Source: Amylostereum areolatum (lineage: Eukaryota; Basidiomycota; Agaricomycetes; Russulales; Stereaceae). From it: a DNA stretch of 64,000 nucleotides. This document shows positions 1 through 12,439 of this stretch, piece by piece. The stretch covers positions 62,001-126,000 of the forward strand of contig SAXG01000067.1 in NCBI GenBank assembly GCA_012932865.1, written 5' to 3'. Within the stretch, counting starts at the first letter, position 1; each line of letters opens with the position of its first letter. The notes under the pieces are model-generated. The model did not search any database. It had not been told where the DNA came from and worked only from the letters and a program-made list of their open reading frames with translations. Both the position numbers and the translations under genes were made by a program.

Positions 1-1501
1 CTTCCCCTTGAGGCGATGAAGCATGACCTTGCACAAGACAACCTGCGGGCATCCATGTGTGAGTGAGGCATGACGCTCGCCATGATATTCACCCACGTGC
101 AACTTCCGCCACCCATCTTCGGAGCCCATTTGAAGGGTCTTGGTAAGCTCGCTTTGAAAGGTCGTCCACCGGTTCCAGGGGGTTACGCCTAAAAACTTGA
201 GGTACGAGTATAGTTCATGAACGCGGTTTGGCTATGCATAGATCAGCCTAGCGCCCCCATTCAACGTTCAACGCCCGGAGACTTACATTGGGGTGCCAGT
301 TAAGCACCAGCGATAGCGCGAGTTGAGCGCGCAGCAGGTCAAAGCGGTCTTGGTTTTGTGCCCCTTAATAATGTGAGCTTCATCTACACAGAGGTCAGGA
401 TAACGCGTGAGGCCCGTTGTGACTTCCGCTTACCTAGAACCACCCGACGCCAACGCATAGAGGGCCGTATGGCCATTTTTGGCCGATTTTCCGTGCACCT
501 TGGGTTCAGACATGAGAACATTATAGTTGGTCACGACGAGGTCCGCTGTCAGGAGGATATTGGAATCTAGAAAGGATACTGTTAGCACACGAGCTGGGAT
601 CCTTCCGGTAAAGTTCACCTTTTGTGCGCCTGGGTCCGAAATGGAGACGCACACGACAGTTGGGTATTTCCAAATCTCGTCCGCCCATTGCTGTATCAAG
701 CTCGGCGGACAGACCACTCTGGTGCAGGAGCCTGTGAGAGGATGTTGTGAAGGGAACAACGGTGCGCTCACAAGGTGCTTCGTGCGCGCGGAGGTCGGGC
801 TTCTCTGGTCATGAAGTCCTCCGCAATGAGAGATAGCACTGGGATGGCTTTCCCAAGACTAAAAGTGCGACGAAGGCGTGAGTTAGTACAAGCTGAACTG
901 CAGGATTGAAGTGGGGGGGGTTCGCGGTTTATGAGATAGTGGAAGATATGTCGGAAACGTATCCTAATGGAAGATATGTCGGAAACGTATCCTAACCGCT
1001 CATCGAGAAAGGCACGCAGGGCATTTTCCGTGGACTCTCTTCTGAGGTGCTTCTTATATCTTCGACTTCTCCATCGACTCACGAAGGTTTGCTTGCAGAG
1101 CATGGCGGTCCAACAAGGCGTTTGTTACACGTTCTTGTGCTCCACCCTGCGAGGACGGAGGTCAGTCCTGGTAAACGACGAAGGATAAACAGAACCTCAC
1201 GATTGGCCGCGGCTTTTCCCCCGCACCCTTCCGTGAACGTCGTCCAGTGCCGCTTCAAGTTTCTTGCGTGTGCTGCCCTGGGGCGTCAACTCTTCGCTTT
1301 GGTTCGCGAGGTCGACTGCGAGTGTGTGACACGACCCTGCGAGGTGTTGGCTGAACCTATGGAGGCCCGGAGCTCCGTACGAAGATCTTCTTCAAGCTGC
1401 GAGGGCGACAGTGAGCCGTGGAAAATGCATGAACACAATAGATTCACCTTTGCCGGTGGCATTTCGTCCGCGGCCTTCCGTTGGCGAATGTTCTCCACCA
1501 T
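1..1501 (-). pseudogene. SNF2-family helicase/ATPase, 5' half, frameshifted and cut by window edge
   Basis: Reading right to left, SNF2 motifs appear in order. A degenerate Walker A region (SLGKAIPVLSLIAED, about 805-855) is followed by VVCPPSLIQQWADEI (about 680-725), VVTNYNVLMSE (about 520), a DEAH box (about 373-384), RYRWCLTGTP (about 290-320) and LYSYLKFLGVTPWNRW (about 170-220). Family knowledge: these are helicase motifs I-IV of SNF2 DNA translocases of the RAD5/RAD16 type. The frame is lost at least three times: at the intron near 771-730, between LYA and WRRVVLDEAH near 445, and after the GT..AG intron at about 305-250, where the expected GTPIQNR lacks one A. Walker A reads SLGKA instead of GLGKT. 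A 28-bp tandem duplication lies further upstream. The first possible ATG (1,499-1,501) sits exactly on the repeat L junction, so the 5' end may be artificial. The 3' part is beyond the window. Best read as a decaying copy; sequencing indels are the alternative. Confidence 0.8.
941..995. repeat. 28-bp tandem duplication
   Basis: A 27-bp sequence beginning ggaagatatgtcgg occurs at 941-967 and identically at 969-995, one base apart. The period of 28 is not a multiple of three, so it would shift any reading frame crossing it. It lies in the N-terminal region of the SNF2-like pseudogene. Confidence 0.95.
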
Positions 1502-3048
1502 CCTACCTGCGCGCGCAAGTTTTGCACCCGAGCGAATATACCGAGGAGTGGAACTATGGGGGGAAAGATGAAATGAAAACGGGAACGGAGACGACCACCC
1601 GAGCGAAACGCACCGTCGCGCCGGCTTGGGACTTGGGATACGCTGAGCGAGGAAGCACGCGTGAGCTGGCTAGTGACAGACGTGCGTGTCGTCCACAGAC
1701 ATCCGTATATTTGCGTTCCTTCGTTAGCTGAGCCTAGAAGGGGGAAGGACTCGGGTTTGTCGCCGATGCGAGCCAGGCTGAGCACTGTTGGGAAGAAACG
1801 GTAGAAGTCGGCATCGATCGCTGTGTTCGACAGAGCTATCCGCATACCTGAGTCTGTACCCCCCAAGTCGAAGGCGCTACCAGGTGGAGAATTGAAGGAG
1901 AGGATCAGGGTCAGAGGAAACGTAGAGGAAGTAGAGGAAGTAGAGGAAGTGTAAGTTCAACCGTGCTAGCCTGCTCGATGCCCGAGTTCAGCCCACGTGG
2001 TGGCTGTGCGAGCCTGCGCTAAGCCCGCGCTAGCCCGCGCTACCCGCGCTACGCGCTAACGCTTTCCAAGTAAGTCATTAGAAGCTGGTTACGAAGTTGC
2101 TACTGCGTTTACCTTTGCTTTTGAAACCTGCCTACAAGAGCGACCATGCGCTGCTCTTACGCTCCACTACAACCACGGTACGTACGCCTCCTCAGCCGAC
2201 CCAACACCACACCATGCTGATCGTCGACTTCAGAAATTTGCGTTCGAGTCTTCTTGGTCGGTCCCCCTCCTCGTATCCCCGTCGCGCGCGGCGAGCTGTT
2301 GACGCCGGACGCTTTGCAGCGTACGCCGTCGGCTGGCATCTCGACACAAACCCGCAACCTTCCACGTTCTCTGGCCCTCTGCGATAGACCTACGATCACT
2401 CAAGCCATCGTCTTCAATTGGCGCATGTTGAGTACCTATCCTGCTCTACTCGCTCCATGCGAAGGACTTACCGCTCGTGCTTGCGCATATTTAACCTTTA
2501 AGATCACGCTCGTTGCAACATGCCAACAGAGGTAACAGCCTATGGACCCCTAGTATCGGCAAGGCCGGAATGTCGCCACCGTCAACGTGCATAGCCTCGT
2601 CCTCACATCTCGGTATACGGCTCAAGACACCTGATAGTCCGTGGATGTTTGAAGCGTAATCGGTGAGTCCACCGGGATGCTCCTTCGTGACGCTCCTGGC
2701 CTTTTCTTCCTGGCCCTTTCTTTGCACTTTGTATCACAGCCCATAATTAGCCCCCTCCCGGCGCAGCGTTTCTCCTCCATCACATGCAACACTCGTCCTC
2801 CCACCTTCCGTCCTCTTCGTTTTCCTCGCGTGCGCCATTTCCCTTCCGTCCACGTCCTCTTTGCCTTTTTCGACGCGCTACTTGTTCAATGATGCCTTCC
2901 ATCCTATCGTTCGATATATATATATAGCCGTTTTCTCCCCCTCGTGAATATGTCCGGTCCCGCCGTGGCATATGCGTATACAGATTCCATGGTATATCAT
3001 TTGTCGGGATAACAATCAGAGCCAGTCGTCCATCTGTCCTCGTCGTTT
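1501..3048 (+). repeat. Dispersed repeat A, copy L
   Basis: Nearly identical by eye to the reverse complement of 62,062-63,593 (copy R). Its first about 900 bp also match 32,610-33,498 (copy M). The left edge is a degenerate version of an 18-bp GC-rich palindrome that is perfect in M and R; the right edge is inside sequence that in R encodes the last codons of a coiled-coil membrane protein. It contains no transposase. It holds a triple gtagaggaa microrepeat (about 1,923-1,950), small CCGCGCTA-type repeats (about 2,010-2,055, longer here than in M and R) and a short TA run (about 2,915). ORFs in it differ between copies and have no recognisable domain, so I read it as duplicated intergenic DNA rather than a gene. 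Confidence 0.9.
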
Positions 3049-3271
3049 TCTCCTCTGTCGCGATGACGCATCGCCTGCTCTTTGTACATACATATTTCGT
3101 ATGTGATCCTATCTCTGAAATTTCAAGCACTGACTGGAACAACATTGTAATGATGAGGGTTTCGTAACCTACGATAAAACAAAAGGGTAGTCAGCCCTTG
3201 CATGCAGTATCCAAGATATCAGCGCTAGCGCCTGAAGCTTATATTCCAGCAATCTCTTCGGGGTAAGGCTC

Positions 3272-4225
3272 CTAGACACGCGACGAGGTCAGAACCGTAC
3301 TGAATGCTGGATACAACTTATGGCTTACACTCTCGATGATCTCTCGGACCTCTTCTACGAGGACTCTCCAAAACTGAGCGAGGTTTGGGAGTACGTCTTC
3401 TCCGCATTCCATGCAACGAATACCAAGCCTTTCGTGTGGAAATGCAATCTGACCGATGGAGGGTTGCATACTCAACCGGTGTGCTACGTCCTGGAGCAAT
3501 GACCAGAACTGCTTCCGACCGTTCCACTGTGGAGACGGCACATGCGGTTGAGGAGCATAGCAGGTAGAGCACAGAGCAGTCGGATTCCATGTTCCCTGCA
3601 CGAGCCCTTCGGCATTGGACATGCTCAGCCATCCAGGATTTAAGATGGCCCTCTCCACGGCGGCGCCGCAGCGGCTATGGTATTCGACGAGGATCTTGCG
3701 ATATCGGAGGGGACTGTCTGCAAGGATGATGTGTAGAGGAAGAGATAGGGCCTTGTTGGCGGCTGCCCGTGCAATAGACCTTTCGTTGAATTCCACAGCG
3801 AGGTCGAACACTGTGACAGCGTTGTGAGCAACATAAGCCGTCAGAGCGGCAGCCCCGGCGCCTCGCAAAGCGTGGATGTTGTATTTGTGACCCATCCTCA
3901 ACGCCATGGAAATTGTCCCCTTTGTGTCGATTGGTGGTGCGTAGTATGGATAGAGATTTCTCAAGGTGAAATCCAAGGTGGCGGCAACCTCATCTATCGC
4001 TACTGACGGTGGGTTATCCGACGAGCGATTGATCATATCGCGCCAGACATTACTGGCGAGAACTAAGATCGGCTGATGGAGTTGAAAGTGAACGCCATCG
4101 GAGGATATGAAAATGACGTCGGATGGATACGATGATGAACCGTCAAACGGTGCGGAAGCCATGCGAGGTCCTATGATGTCTGGACCACTCCGTAAGGTGG
4201 TTGAAAAGACGCTGTGGATCGACAT
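3272..4225 (-). CDS. BTB/POZ domain protein (BTB gene 1)
   Basis: A single open frame, about 317 residues from the chosen Met at 4,225 (MSIHSVFS); a second Met at 4,162 (MASAPFDG) is equally possible. After MASAPFDG come the BTB signature VIFISSDGVHFQLHQPIL and ASNVWRDM. This is the N-terminal BTB fold used for dimerisation or cullin-3 docking in the general family; partners here are unknown. Residues after the BTB contain YHSRCG and two CxxC pairs, CSTC and CMEC, about 70 residues apart, which could bind a metal. The same arrangement is seen in BTB genes 2 and 3 of this window. The frame could extend upstream to 4,477, but that part looks non-coding. This type of BTB protein is strongly expanded in Agaricomycetes; I see no sign of decay. 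Confidence 0.85.
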   Translation of the reverse strand: MSIHSVFSTTLRSGPDIIGPRMASAPFDGSSSYPSDVIFISSDGVHFQLHQPILVLASNVWRDMINRSSDNPPSVAIDEVAATLDFTLRNLYPYYAPPIDTKGTISMALRMGHKYNIHALRGAGAAALTAYVAHNAVTVFDLAVEFNERSIARAAANKALSLPLHIILADSPLRYRKILVEYHSRCGAAVERAILNPGWLSMSNAEGLVQGTWNPTALCSTCYAPQPHVPSPQWNGRKQFWSLLQDVAHRLSMQPSIGQIAFPHERLGIRCMECGEDVLPNLAQFWRVLVEEVREIIESVSHKLYPAFSTVLTSSRV

Positions 4226-4904
4226 GAAGAGATGGGAGAAGGCCGGGAAGGTTAGAGGAAGTTCAAGGCGAGTCGGCGCCTGGTCACCGGTCAGCACAGA
4301 TGATATCTGCCAATAAGTATAACTGATCTGCGTACTGACTGGAGATAGATAGGATCTGCGTACTGACTGGAGTGTGCGGTTAGATGTTGCACAACTTGCA
4401 GTCGGCGGCTTACTATAGTAGGCGCTCAGAGCCGTCTGAGGCGCTGAGCACTGCCATGCCAGTGCTTTATCTCGCACGAGATAACTTATAGCCTTCGCAC
4501 ATAATCACTTCGATAGTGACAAGATGCGCTGCCCGTCCAGTAAATGAAGAGATATCCCATCATTTGCCACGCTCATACTTAGATGCATCATGCCGCTTGG
4601 ACTTCCGTCAGTACACAGATTGTCTCAGGCCTTGGTGATGCTATAAGAAGGCTCCCGCCTCATTGACTCGAGCCAGTTGGATGATGAGCTTGTCCTTGAG
4701 GTGCGACTACGTACTCGGGGACCGGGTTGGCGGCTTGCCCATGCAGGAAATGTATATCAGGGATATAATAAAACACGATCTACACTACAAAACTTCGGGA
4801 ACGTCACCAATTTGCAGCGCTCGCGCGCCCCACGCCCGACACTAATCGAGCAGCACCCATGAGTGATCAAGATAGGGAAAAGGGGACAAATAGACTCACC
4901 CAGC
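4226..4904. other. Intergenic, no gene seen
   Basis: Between BTB gene 1 and the stop codon of the ankyrin gene. It contains a local duplication near 4,330-4,370 in which the phrase gatctgcgtactgactgga occurs twice. No coding exon with homology, and no tRNA, was recognised. Confidence 0.5.
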
Positions 4905-7900
4905 TCAAAGATTGTCGGGGTCGAACACAGACATCCATCCCCCCGAGGAAAGGTACATGCCCCCGTTGAGCAAGCTGTGTCCCTTGAGCGTTTTCAGCCA
5001 CGTTTGATCTTCACTCGCCTCCGGGTTGTCCAGATTCAGGTCCTCCCCGCTACCGCGGCGCGAATGCAAGGTATGAACCTCGCTGTGCATCGCACCTCGC
5101 ACACGATTTTCCTGCGCTACATTCTGTACTAGCATATCCTGGACGGTCGTGAGCTGCACGAGACGTCGCTGCCCGGGAGACCTGGCCACCGCGCGCCTCA
5201 GTATGTCGAACGTCTCCCTGATGGCTTCGGCGACAGTCAGGTCGTGCTTGCTTCTTTCCTTCTCCAGGTTGTCCAGATCGTCACCGGCGGCATTCTTCGC
5301 GAGTGTGGCGGCGAGCTTGCGCTCCATCCTCCCATTAAACTTCAGGAGCTCCTTCCCAATTTTCGACCCGACATCCAACTTCCCGGAGGCCACCAGTCCC
5401 TCGAGCGTCTTTGTTAGCTTCGGTACCTGCACCACCTGTGTGCGTAACTCGAATGCGTGGGATGTGTCGACATGCCCCTGAAAGTTAGGAATCACGATTG
5501 GACTCTGAGTCCCGAGTTGCTTGCGCAGGCCCATTTCCATAAACTCCGCGATGTCTAATGGCGTCTGACCAGCGCCGTTCTCCGTATGGAGTAGTTCCTT
5601 CGGGCCATGCTCGACGAGGGTGGATACGGTCGTGACGCTAGAGTCTAGTACGGCGGCGTGCAGGACGGTCGATCCAGTGAAGTCTTTCATGAGGTAGATG
5701 GAGGGGTCTAAACCGAATTTAACGAGGGCCCCGACAATGTCTGGACCGCCGCATTTCACGGCTAGCATCAGGGGCTAGGAGGGGAACATTCATAAGCGAT
5801 ATGATAGTCACGAACGACGGAAAGGACAAACCGTGTTGAACGCGTCTTTCGACCTCTGTGCCAGAAGCTCGCCAGTCAATTTTTTCGGCAGGATTTTCAA
5901 CATATGTTCCAGAGTCTTCGCCTTGTCACGATACGTCGCAACGCAAATGATGTGGTAGATATTCCACCTGTCATACCTTGTCAGATATTTCGATTTCGAG
6001 GCAAAATATGTATTGCGTACCCACGGATGTCCCTCTCCGAGGGACTGCAGCCTTTGGCCAGAATGAAGTCGATCATGTCCAAGTTTCCAGACGCCCAAGC
6101 CGCGGACAACAAGCCATTGAATCCCCCCAGCTTTGTCCTATAGTCCATCGTCAACGTTACTTCCTATTAGCCCGAAGGACGAAAGTACGTACCTCGCGTT
6201 CATGGCATCCAGCATAAACCAAGGCTTGTTATCCCATATCTTATGAACGACCTCCAACTTATCGTGTATGACGGCGGCCGTCAGAGGGCTTTCGTTGAGC
6301 TCGTTGATGTGCCATCCAAGCCACGTAGGCAACAATTCCTGCAGGTTCTTGGTCTTCTTCAGCGTCGCCGCGTATACATCGGATCCGTGCTCCACATAGT
6401 ATTGGAAAGCCTCCAAAACACGGGGAGTAGCGAGGTACTCCACAACCTTCGTCGAGCCTGCGATGGCAGCGGTGTGCAGGAGCGACGTTGAAATGACATT
6501 CGGGGTAGGACCCGCCATGCGAATGCCCATATTTGCAAGGCCATGGCCCTTCTTTCCCCCGACACTGAGTCCATTGTACTTGTACAGGCGTCCCTTCGCC
6601 GGGTGCGTCTTGCTATAGTTGCCAATTTCCGCAAAGAGTTCGCCTTTCGGCTCCTCCGGACACGTCAACGGCGCGCCTACGCGCCGGATGACCTCGTCCA
6701 GCATGTCCGGCCGATCCTCTTCCATAGTCCACGCTAGGCCGTCATCTCTGAGCGACACGCAACTTGCCTCCTCATAGAGATCCGCGATCATGAGGAAAGC
6801 CTCCAGGTCGTCCTCGATGATGGCTTTCCGCAGTGGAGAGCCTTCGAAGTATTCGGATTTATCCGCGGTAGGCCATGCTGCAGTTGCCTGAAGGAGTTTA
6901 CTGGGATGGGCATCACAATTGGCGGAGGAAGAATGAGCGGCGGCGTTGGATGGGCTGATCGCCTCTTCGTAAGTGCCCGTGACGATTGAGTGAACTTCAT
7001 TGTTGTCTCTTGTGGAGTTATCTATGTGAAGCATAAAGTTCAGCAAGGTACAAGTGAACATTCGTAGCCACACTTACGTCCAACGAAGATGTCCGAATGG
7101 AAATGTCCTCTTATTTTCTCGGGATCCTTGTGCTGAGCGGAAGCGATCGCAATGATGAGTCTTGCCGTCGCCCATTCTCGGCGATGTAAAGCGACCGCCA
7201 ACGGTGTATATCCTACATCAACGTCATTTGTATGAGTAGGTAACAATGTGGATAGTGAACTCACCAAGAAACGAATTTCCAGGGATCGGACTTTCTGTCT
7301 GTACTATGATGCAGATAGGCGTCTGATTGACAGCCTCGTACTGGGGTAAACAAAGTTCCTCGATCCGTTTGTTGTTGCCTTCCCAGCATGCTTGGTAGAG
7401 TTGATCGTAGATCGCTTTGAGATGTAACGGAACGGGGCTCGGGCCAGCGGTCGACGTCAAACGCATGTATCCTGCAGGCCACATGGAGGGTGACGAGACG
7501 GAAGGCTGCGGGAAACCAAAGAGATGATCATTGGTCAATGGCGAGCAGGCCGGGTTGCCCATCATAGCTGAATGAGCAGCGGAGACGATCGCTCTGTTCG
7601 CCAGGTCCGGCGACTCCGCCAAGTGGGCTCGCATGAGCTGTTCAACCTCCTGATAGTAGACTTTGACCCATTCTGCTTTCCTCGGGTCGCCTTGCGGAGG
7701 AGCTTCGGTCGTACGTTGCGTGCAGCCACCAACTTGGGAGTTCAATGTCCTCAACCGATCGGCCAGGGGTGATAATACCGAGAACAGATAGGCGCGATAA
7801 TCGGTCCACGAGTCGCCAGTGGGTGCCATGAGGGGAGTAATGGTGGAGGTGAATGCATCGTAGTTTTCATTCAACTGAAACCCGATCTCGTGCACGTCCT

Positions 7901-10900
7901 GCAGGAGCACACCCGCGCCAGTGGCATATTCGACGACCTGACTGGGGTCAGGATATGGAAAGAGTGCACCCGTGGCTGGGGCGAGGGCTGATTGTCCGTT
8001 CAACTTGAACTCAGCCTGCTTGACGGCAGCGTTGACCCAGTCCACAAGTCGTTGTTTATTATTGTCGTACTTGTCGTACTTCAGAGAGTAGGGTGTCTCA
8101 ATGTCGAATTGGGCGCCTATGGCGACCAGGAGGTGGATTATGTCGTCCATATTTATTATAGCGGCCTCCACGGGAAGCTGAAGACATTGGAGATAGCTCG
8201 AACTTGGGGAACGATATGATTGAGGCCTGTCGACAAGCAAGGGTCAAAAGGGCACGATAGTCAGACAGGCAGAAAAACGTACATCGACTCTTCGGCACGC
8301 GAAACATCTTCGGCTGTGTAGTTCACTTTCGCGCCGTATGCGAGGAGGATAGCCAGAGTGGTGTAGTCCTTCTTGAATACTGCCGTGACCAATGGGTACA
8401 GGATTGTTTGATCATAGGTCGCCCACGCTGGAAAGTCCAACGCCGTTTTCGCATCAGGGTCGTGCTTGAGCAGCGCCTCTACAAGAGCGGGCTTGGTCGC
8501 GGATACAATGCGGTGGAAAATGGTGAAGTGCGCGTCGTCCGCCATGACTGAGCTCGCGCCCGCCGCGACTAGTTTGGCCACAATCTCCGCACCGCGCGCC
8601 TCATCCGGAGTGAAGATTGTCATGGCGAGCGGATGGAGCGGCACGCCCCGTCCTGCTTGAGCGGGCGACATTGCATCTGCACCTGCAGCGAGTAGAACGT
8701 CCATGAGCTCAAGGGAGCCCGCAACTATCGCGTAGCCGAGCGGCGTGAAGGTGGTGTTGTCCGATGCGGCAATGTCTAGAATGTCAGGCTTGTCGCCGCT
8801 GAATCGATCGAAGCCAGTGTCGACCGCTGGAGCCTTCGTTTCTCTCTTGGCCTTAACTTTGTTCTCCTCGTTCCGCGCAAGCATCTTCCTCGCCAACACC
8901 ACATTTCCCAGCTGCGCCGCAAGATGCAACGACGACCTCCCCTCTGTCAGCCGCGCGGTCATTCGTGCGCCCGCATCGACCAGCGTCTCCGCGACGCCCG
9001 TTTGTCCGCAGAGAATTGCGACGTGTAGCGGCGTCCGCCCAACCTGATCTCTCTGGTTTATGTCTTCGCCATCATGAATCATTTGCAGGACAGTCTTCGT
9101 ATCGCCATGGGAAATCGCTGTGAAGAACTTGGCCGTGGCGTGATTGTACGCCTGTTTGCTCCACTCGCCCTCGTCAATCGGGTTGAAACTGCCGGAGAGG
9201 CTCTGCCGCCCTGGGTCTTCCACAACAAATCTGGTGTCATGTTAGCTCGAGCGACAACTCAAATTGAAACAGCCAACGTACGAGACACGTCCACGAATGC
9301 AGCTCTTGTCTCCTTTGCCTTGCAATCTATATTCCTCTGTGTTTTCCTCCGGGCATTCCTTCAAGCAAAGTAAGCGGGGCAAAGTCCAGCGGCAAAAGCA
9401 CCTACACCACAACAATCACCGAGACATTCTTGCATCGTCCCAAAGAATGCCGGATGCCGGTGAATATTCTGTCCCTTGCTCTTCAAATTACATGACGCTA
9501 TATGCATGCATGAGTACATAGACCGCCTACCACACTGACCGATCGACTTACTATTTATGCGCAGGTCCGCCTCATAAATCAACTTTTCGATCCGCTTCGC
9601 ATCCCAGCCGGACCCATACGGAATCTGCAGTGGCAAGACATCGTAATTGCTCATCTCGAGGTCGCCAAACCCGGCCGCCGCCTTGAGGTCGCCTTTGTGC
9701 TGCCGTCTACGGGCGTGCTGAAAGGAGACCTGTGTATTGTCCCGCTTCGCCAGGTGACGCGTACGGGCATTCGCCTCTGTGAGACTTTCTAGCACGAGCA
9801 GACGCGCAAGGCCATGTATACGCCCGGTTGGTTGCCCAAAGATCTGTCCAGAGCATTAACACGCGGATATAAACGAGGAAAAGGGGAGCGTACAGTGGGG
9901 TCGACAGCGTCACGATTGAGGTCCGGTAGGTAGATCTCAAAGTCGCGCAGGTAGTACTTGGCTAGGCGGGCCTCGTATGAGGGCGACCGGCGCGTCACGT
10001 CCACGGTGTTGGCCTGACGCATCATGGCCACGATCGCGCGGGGATTCGCCCAAACGCGGCTGCCGTCGTACGCGCAGCATGGTGCATCAACGTCGAAGCC
10101 GGCTAGAACCTCAGCCGGGGAGCTGTACAAACGTAAGACAATTTGCACGCAACGGTACAGATACTGTGCTTTACAATACGTGAGAAGAGAGTGCGACAGA
10201 GAGCCATATACGACTTACAGTGGATGGACACTGTGTGCTTCGTCCGCACGCAGGTAATATCGCACGGGAGCGAATTGCGTACGGCCTCGTATATAGCGTT
10301 GATCTTGATTTCAGCCTGCCAGTCGAGAGGGAATATCAAGAAACGGCACGAGATAGACGGCTCAATGCACATACCTGTTCCGGGGTCATCCCATACAGAA
10401 ACAAATCCACATCAGACGAGGGATAGGCAGTGTCGTGATACCAATTCCTTGACGCTCTGTTGCCCGCCTTGGCGCACTCGGGTAGCGGGGTGAGGCATGC
10501 CTGCACCGAGCCACCTGCGGCGACGACGCCGGTCCAATCTTCGAGCTGGGACAACGATCCCTCGGTGAAAATCGCCCAATTCTTCTTGAACACATCGAGG
10601 TCATCCACCATAGCAGGGTCGCCCTCCTTGCGCCTGCGCTTATCGCCGAGGGGCATGATATGCTTGGCCTGCAGGTCGATATTGTCTTTCACGACACGTG
10701 CACGAGTGACCCGGATAGTGCAGGGCGCGGCGAAAACGTCGACGAGGCCGACATGAGCGTCTTTGAGACGTGGATTGGCCTTATCAGTGGCGAAAAGCTT
10801 GCGAAGAGCATATTCATCTTCGAGAGAGGGTTGAAGGATATTGTCAAGGGATACGGGGCCATTCGGGAGAACAGAAATACGAGATAAAAATGCGGCGGCT

Positions 10901-10917
10901 TCTGCGTTCTGAGACAT
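4905..10917 (-). CDS. Large ankyrin-repeat protein with N-terminal nucleotidyltransferase-like domain
   Basis: Multi-exon gene of roughly 1,400 codons; ATG at 10,917 (MSQNAEAAAFLS), stop at 4,905. The N-terminal part has VVAAGGSVQACL followed by SSDVDLFLYG, resembling the hGGS...DxD catalytic signature of polymerase-beta-like nucleotidyltransferases, then QIVLRLYSSPAEVLAGFD and RRSPSYEARLAKY. Fungal homologues with this N-terminus followed by ankyrins are known to me as unnamed ankyrin proteins. Ankyrin repeats start near 9,030 (GRTPLHVAILCGQTGVAETL) and continue to about 5,550 (GQTPLDIAEFME), separated by long spacers. The C-terminus is helical and charged. Clear introns include about 10,378-10,322 and 9,893-9,840. 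One join (about 9,550-9,240) is long and its small internal exon is uncertain. No frame break was seen. Substrate and partners are unknown; nucleotidyl transfer is inferred from motifs only. Confidence 0.85.
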
Positions 10918-11739
10918 GGTGGTGGAACAGGAAAGACGGATGGTGCGACGGTGGGGATATAGTATATGAAAGGCATCATGCACGAGGGCACGAGTGGCGG
11001 GAGACGAGTGGCGGGGGGACGAGTGGCGAGGGGACGAGTGGCGAGGGGACGGGTGGGGTCAAGCTTAAGCTACAGTAGGCTGCTAGTAGTCTCTGCCTAT
11101 GTGGTTCAAGAGCTTCAAGCCCAATTCAGGCCTAAGTTGAAGACGTTTGATGCTTCGTCACGTGCTCTTCGGAGAACCGTCCCGAAGCTTAAGAAGTATT
11201 TCTTATATATATTCTTCGCAGACGCCCCCAGTATTGGGAACAAGCATACACAAGTACGCTATGTAGTATGTACCACCGTTTGCATGATGGACGACCAGAG
11301 TGATTCCGCGAATTGGTTCGCCAGGTAAGTGTGCAGTGAGCAGAGTCATCTTCATCAAGAAGTAACCAAATGGCTGACTCGACCAGAAGACAGTCGTTCT
11401 ACGACATCGGTAGTCCATGCATGCAGCATAAGTCACTGGTGGTCGAGTGGAAGATGGTCATGGTGGCGATCTTCGCATTGTAGTTCTGGGTGACCAGCTC
11501 GGGCGGCAGATCCGTTGTAGTCGCAGTTTTTGGACTGGGTATCGGTGCTCGCGCCCTTGGTCCTTCCGTCAATGGTGCAGACGTAGGGCATGGAGGCAGA
11601 CACCGTCGGACTGGTCTCCTGTATGCTCATCTCCGAAAACTCGTGAGCACCGGGCGAATAAGCTGGTTGAGCTGCGGAACACCGAAGAAACAATAAAGAT
11701 AAGCTTCCCCATAGGTGTTGAAGGACTCAATGCCCGACT
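10918..11739. other. Intergenic plus unassigned 3' part of graveyard
   Basis: The first 70 bases are the upstream region of the ankyrin gene, followed by a short minisatellite (about 10,985-11,055). From about 11,430 to 11,740 there are minus-strand open stretches continuous with the Prp8 fragment, but they do not match Prp8 and I do not recognise them. Confidence 0.4.
10985..11055. repeat. 15-bp minisatellite
   Basis: About four imperfect tandem copies of gacgagtggcgaggg just upstream of the ankyrin gene start. Confidence 0.85.
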
Positions 11740-12340
11740 CCTTGAAGGCGCGCTGGATCAACAGCAATCGCATGATGCGCGACAAGCACACATACGGGTT
11801 GCCATGAGCCTGCTCGATGAGCGCGAGCTCCAGGCGAACCTTGGCGGAGTACGCTTCCTTCAGTTTCTCTAGCGCGAGAACGATAAGTTTGGTGTCGCAC
11901 TTGTGGAACAACGGACTGACGGGACATGAGATGAATTGGCGGGAGAATCGACGGAAACTTACGGTAACGGCATAGGCGTGAATGTGCGACTTTCCGGCCA
12001 ATGGACGGTAGCAATGTAGACCCGCGACGGCTTCCGTGACGTTCAAGTACGGACCGTCTTTCAGATAGCCGTTCCGGCACTCTTGCTCAGCCTTTCCAAG
12101 TCCAGGCGGGTGAGGCGACCATGGGTGATCTTGACGACTGCTTTGTTCGCAGCTGCACCGCGGCGGATTACGCTCTTGATGGTAGCAACCCTACACACGA
12201 ATAAATCAGCAACAAGATAAACATGCAAACAACACGGCAGCTTACCATGTCCACCAGTCAACCATGCTCTTGATGTACCGAAGGATGATGTTCTCGATAG
12301 CGACTGAAATAAAGCCGAAGACGTCCAGGAGCCCAGAGCG
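11740..12340 (-). pseudogene. prp8: Internal fragment of spliceosomal protein Prp8
   Basis: Prp8 is the very large core protein of the U5 snRNP. This fragment covers only about 180 of about 2,300 residues. Reading leftwards: IENIILRYIKSMVDWWT (about 12,300-12,250), an intron at about 12,245-12,190, [10 protein letters not shown] and [10 protein letters not shown], then a frame change to [15 protein letters not shown], then [18 protein letters not shown] in another frame, an intron at about 11,965-11,915, and [33 protein letters not shown] and [12 protein letters not shown]. This order and wording match conserved Prp8 strongly (family versions read WWTN, LKDGPYI, HDTKLLILALERLKEAYS, LLTQRAFKEVG). 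The NQSQRE-type segment before ELALIEQA is missing, and at least two frameshifts are present. Introns are retained, so the copy arose from DNA rather than from mRNA. It cannot encode a functional Prp8. Confidence 0.85.
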
Positions 12341-12439
12341 TTGGGACGGCAATAGATTAGGTGCCTCCTGCGTGAGAATGGAGTGAAGGGCGTCTCGACC
12401 TAATCTAGCTGGGCCTTTGGAAAAACTTGGTGACCTTGA

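Noticed and set aside
1444..1866. Minus-strand ORF GDKPESFPLLGSANEGTQIY in repeat A as a gene
   Set aside because: Present in all copies, but its ends differ in each and no domain or splice pattern supports it; kept only as repeat content.
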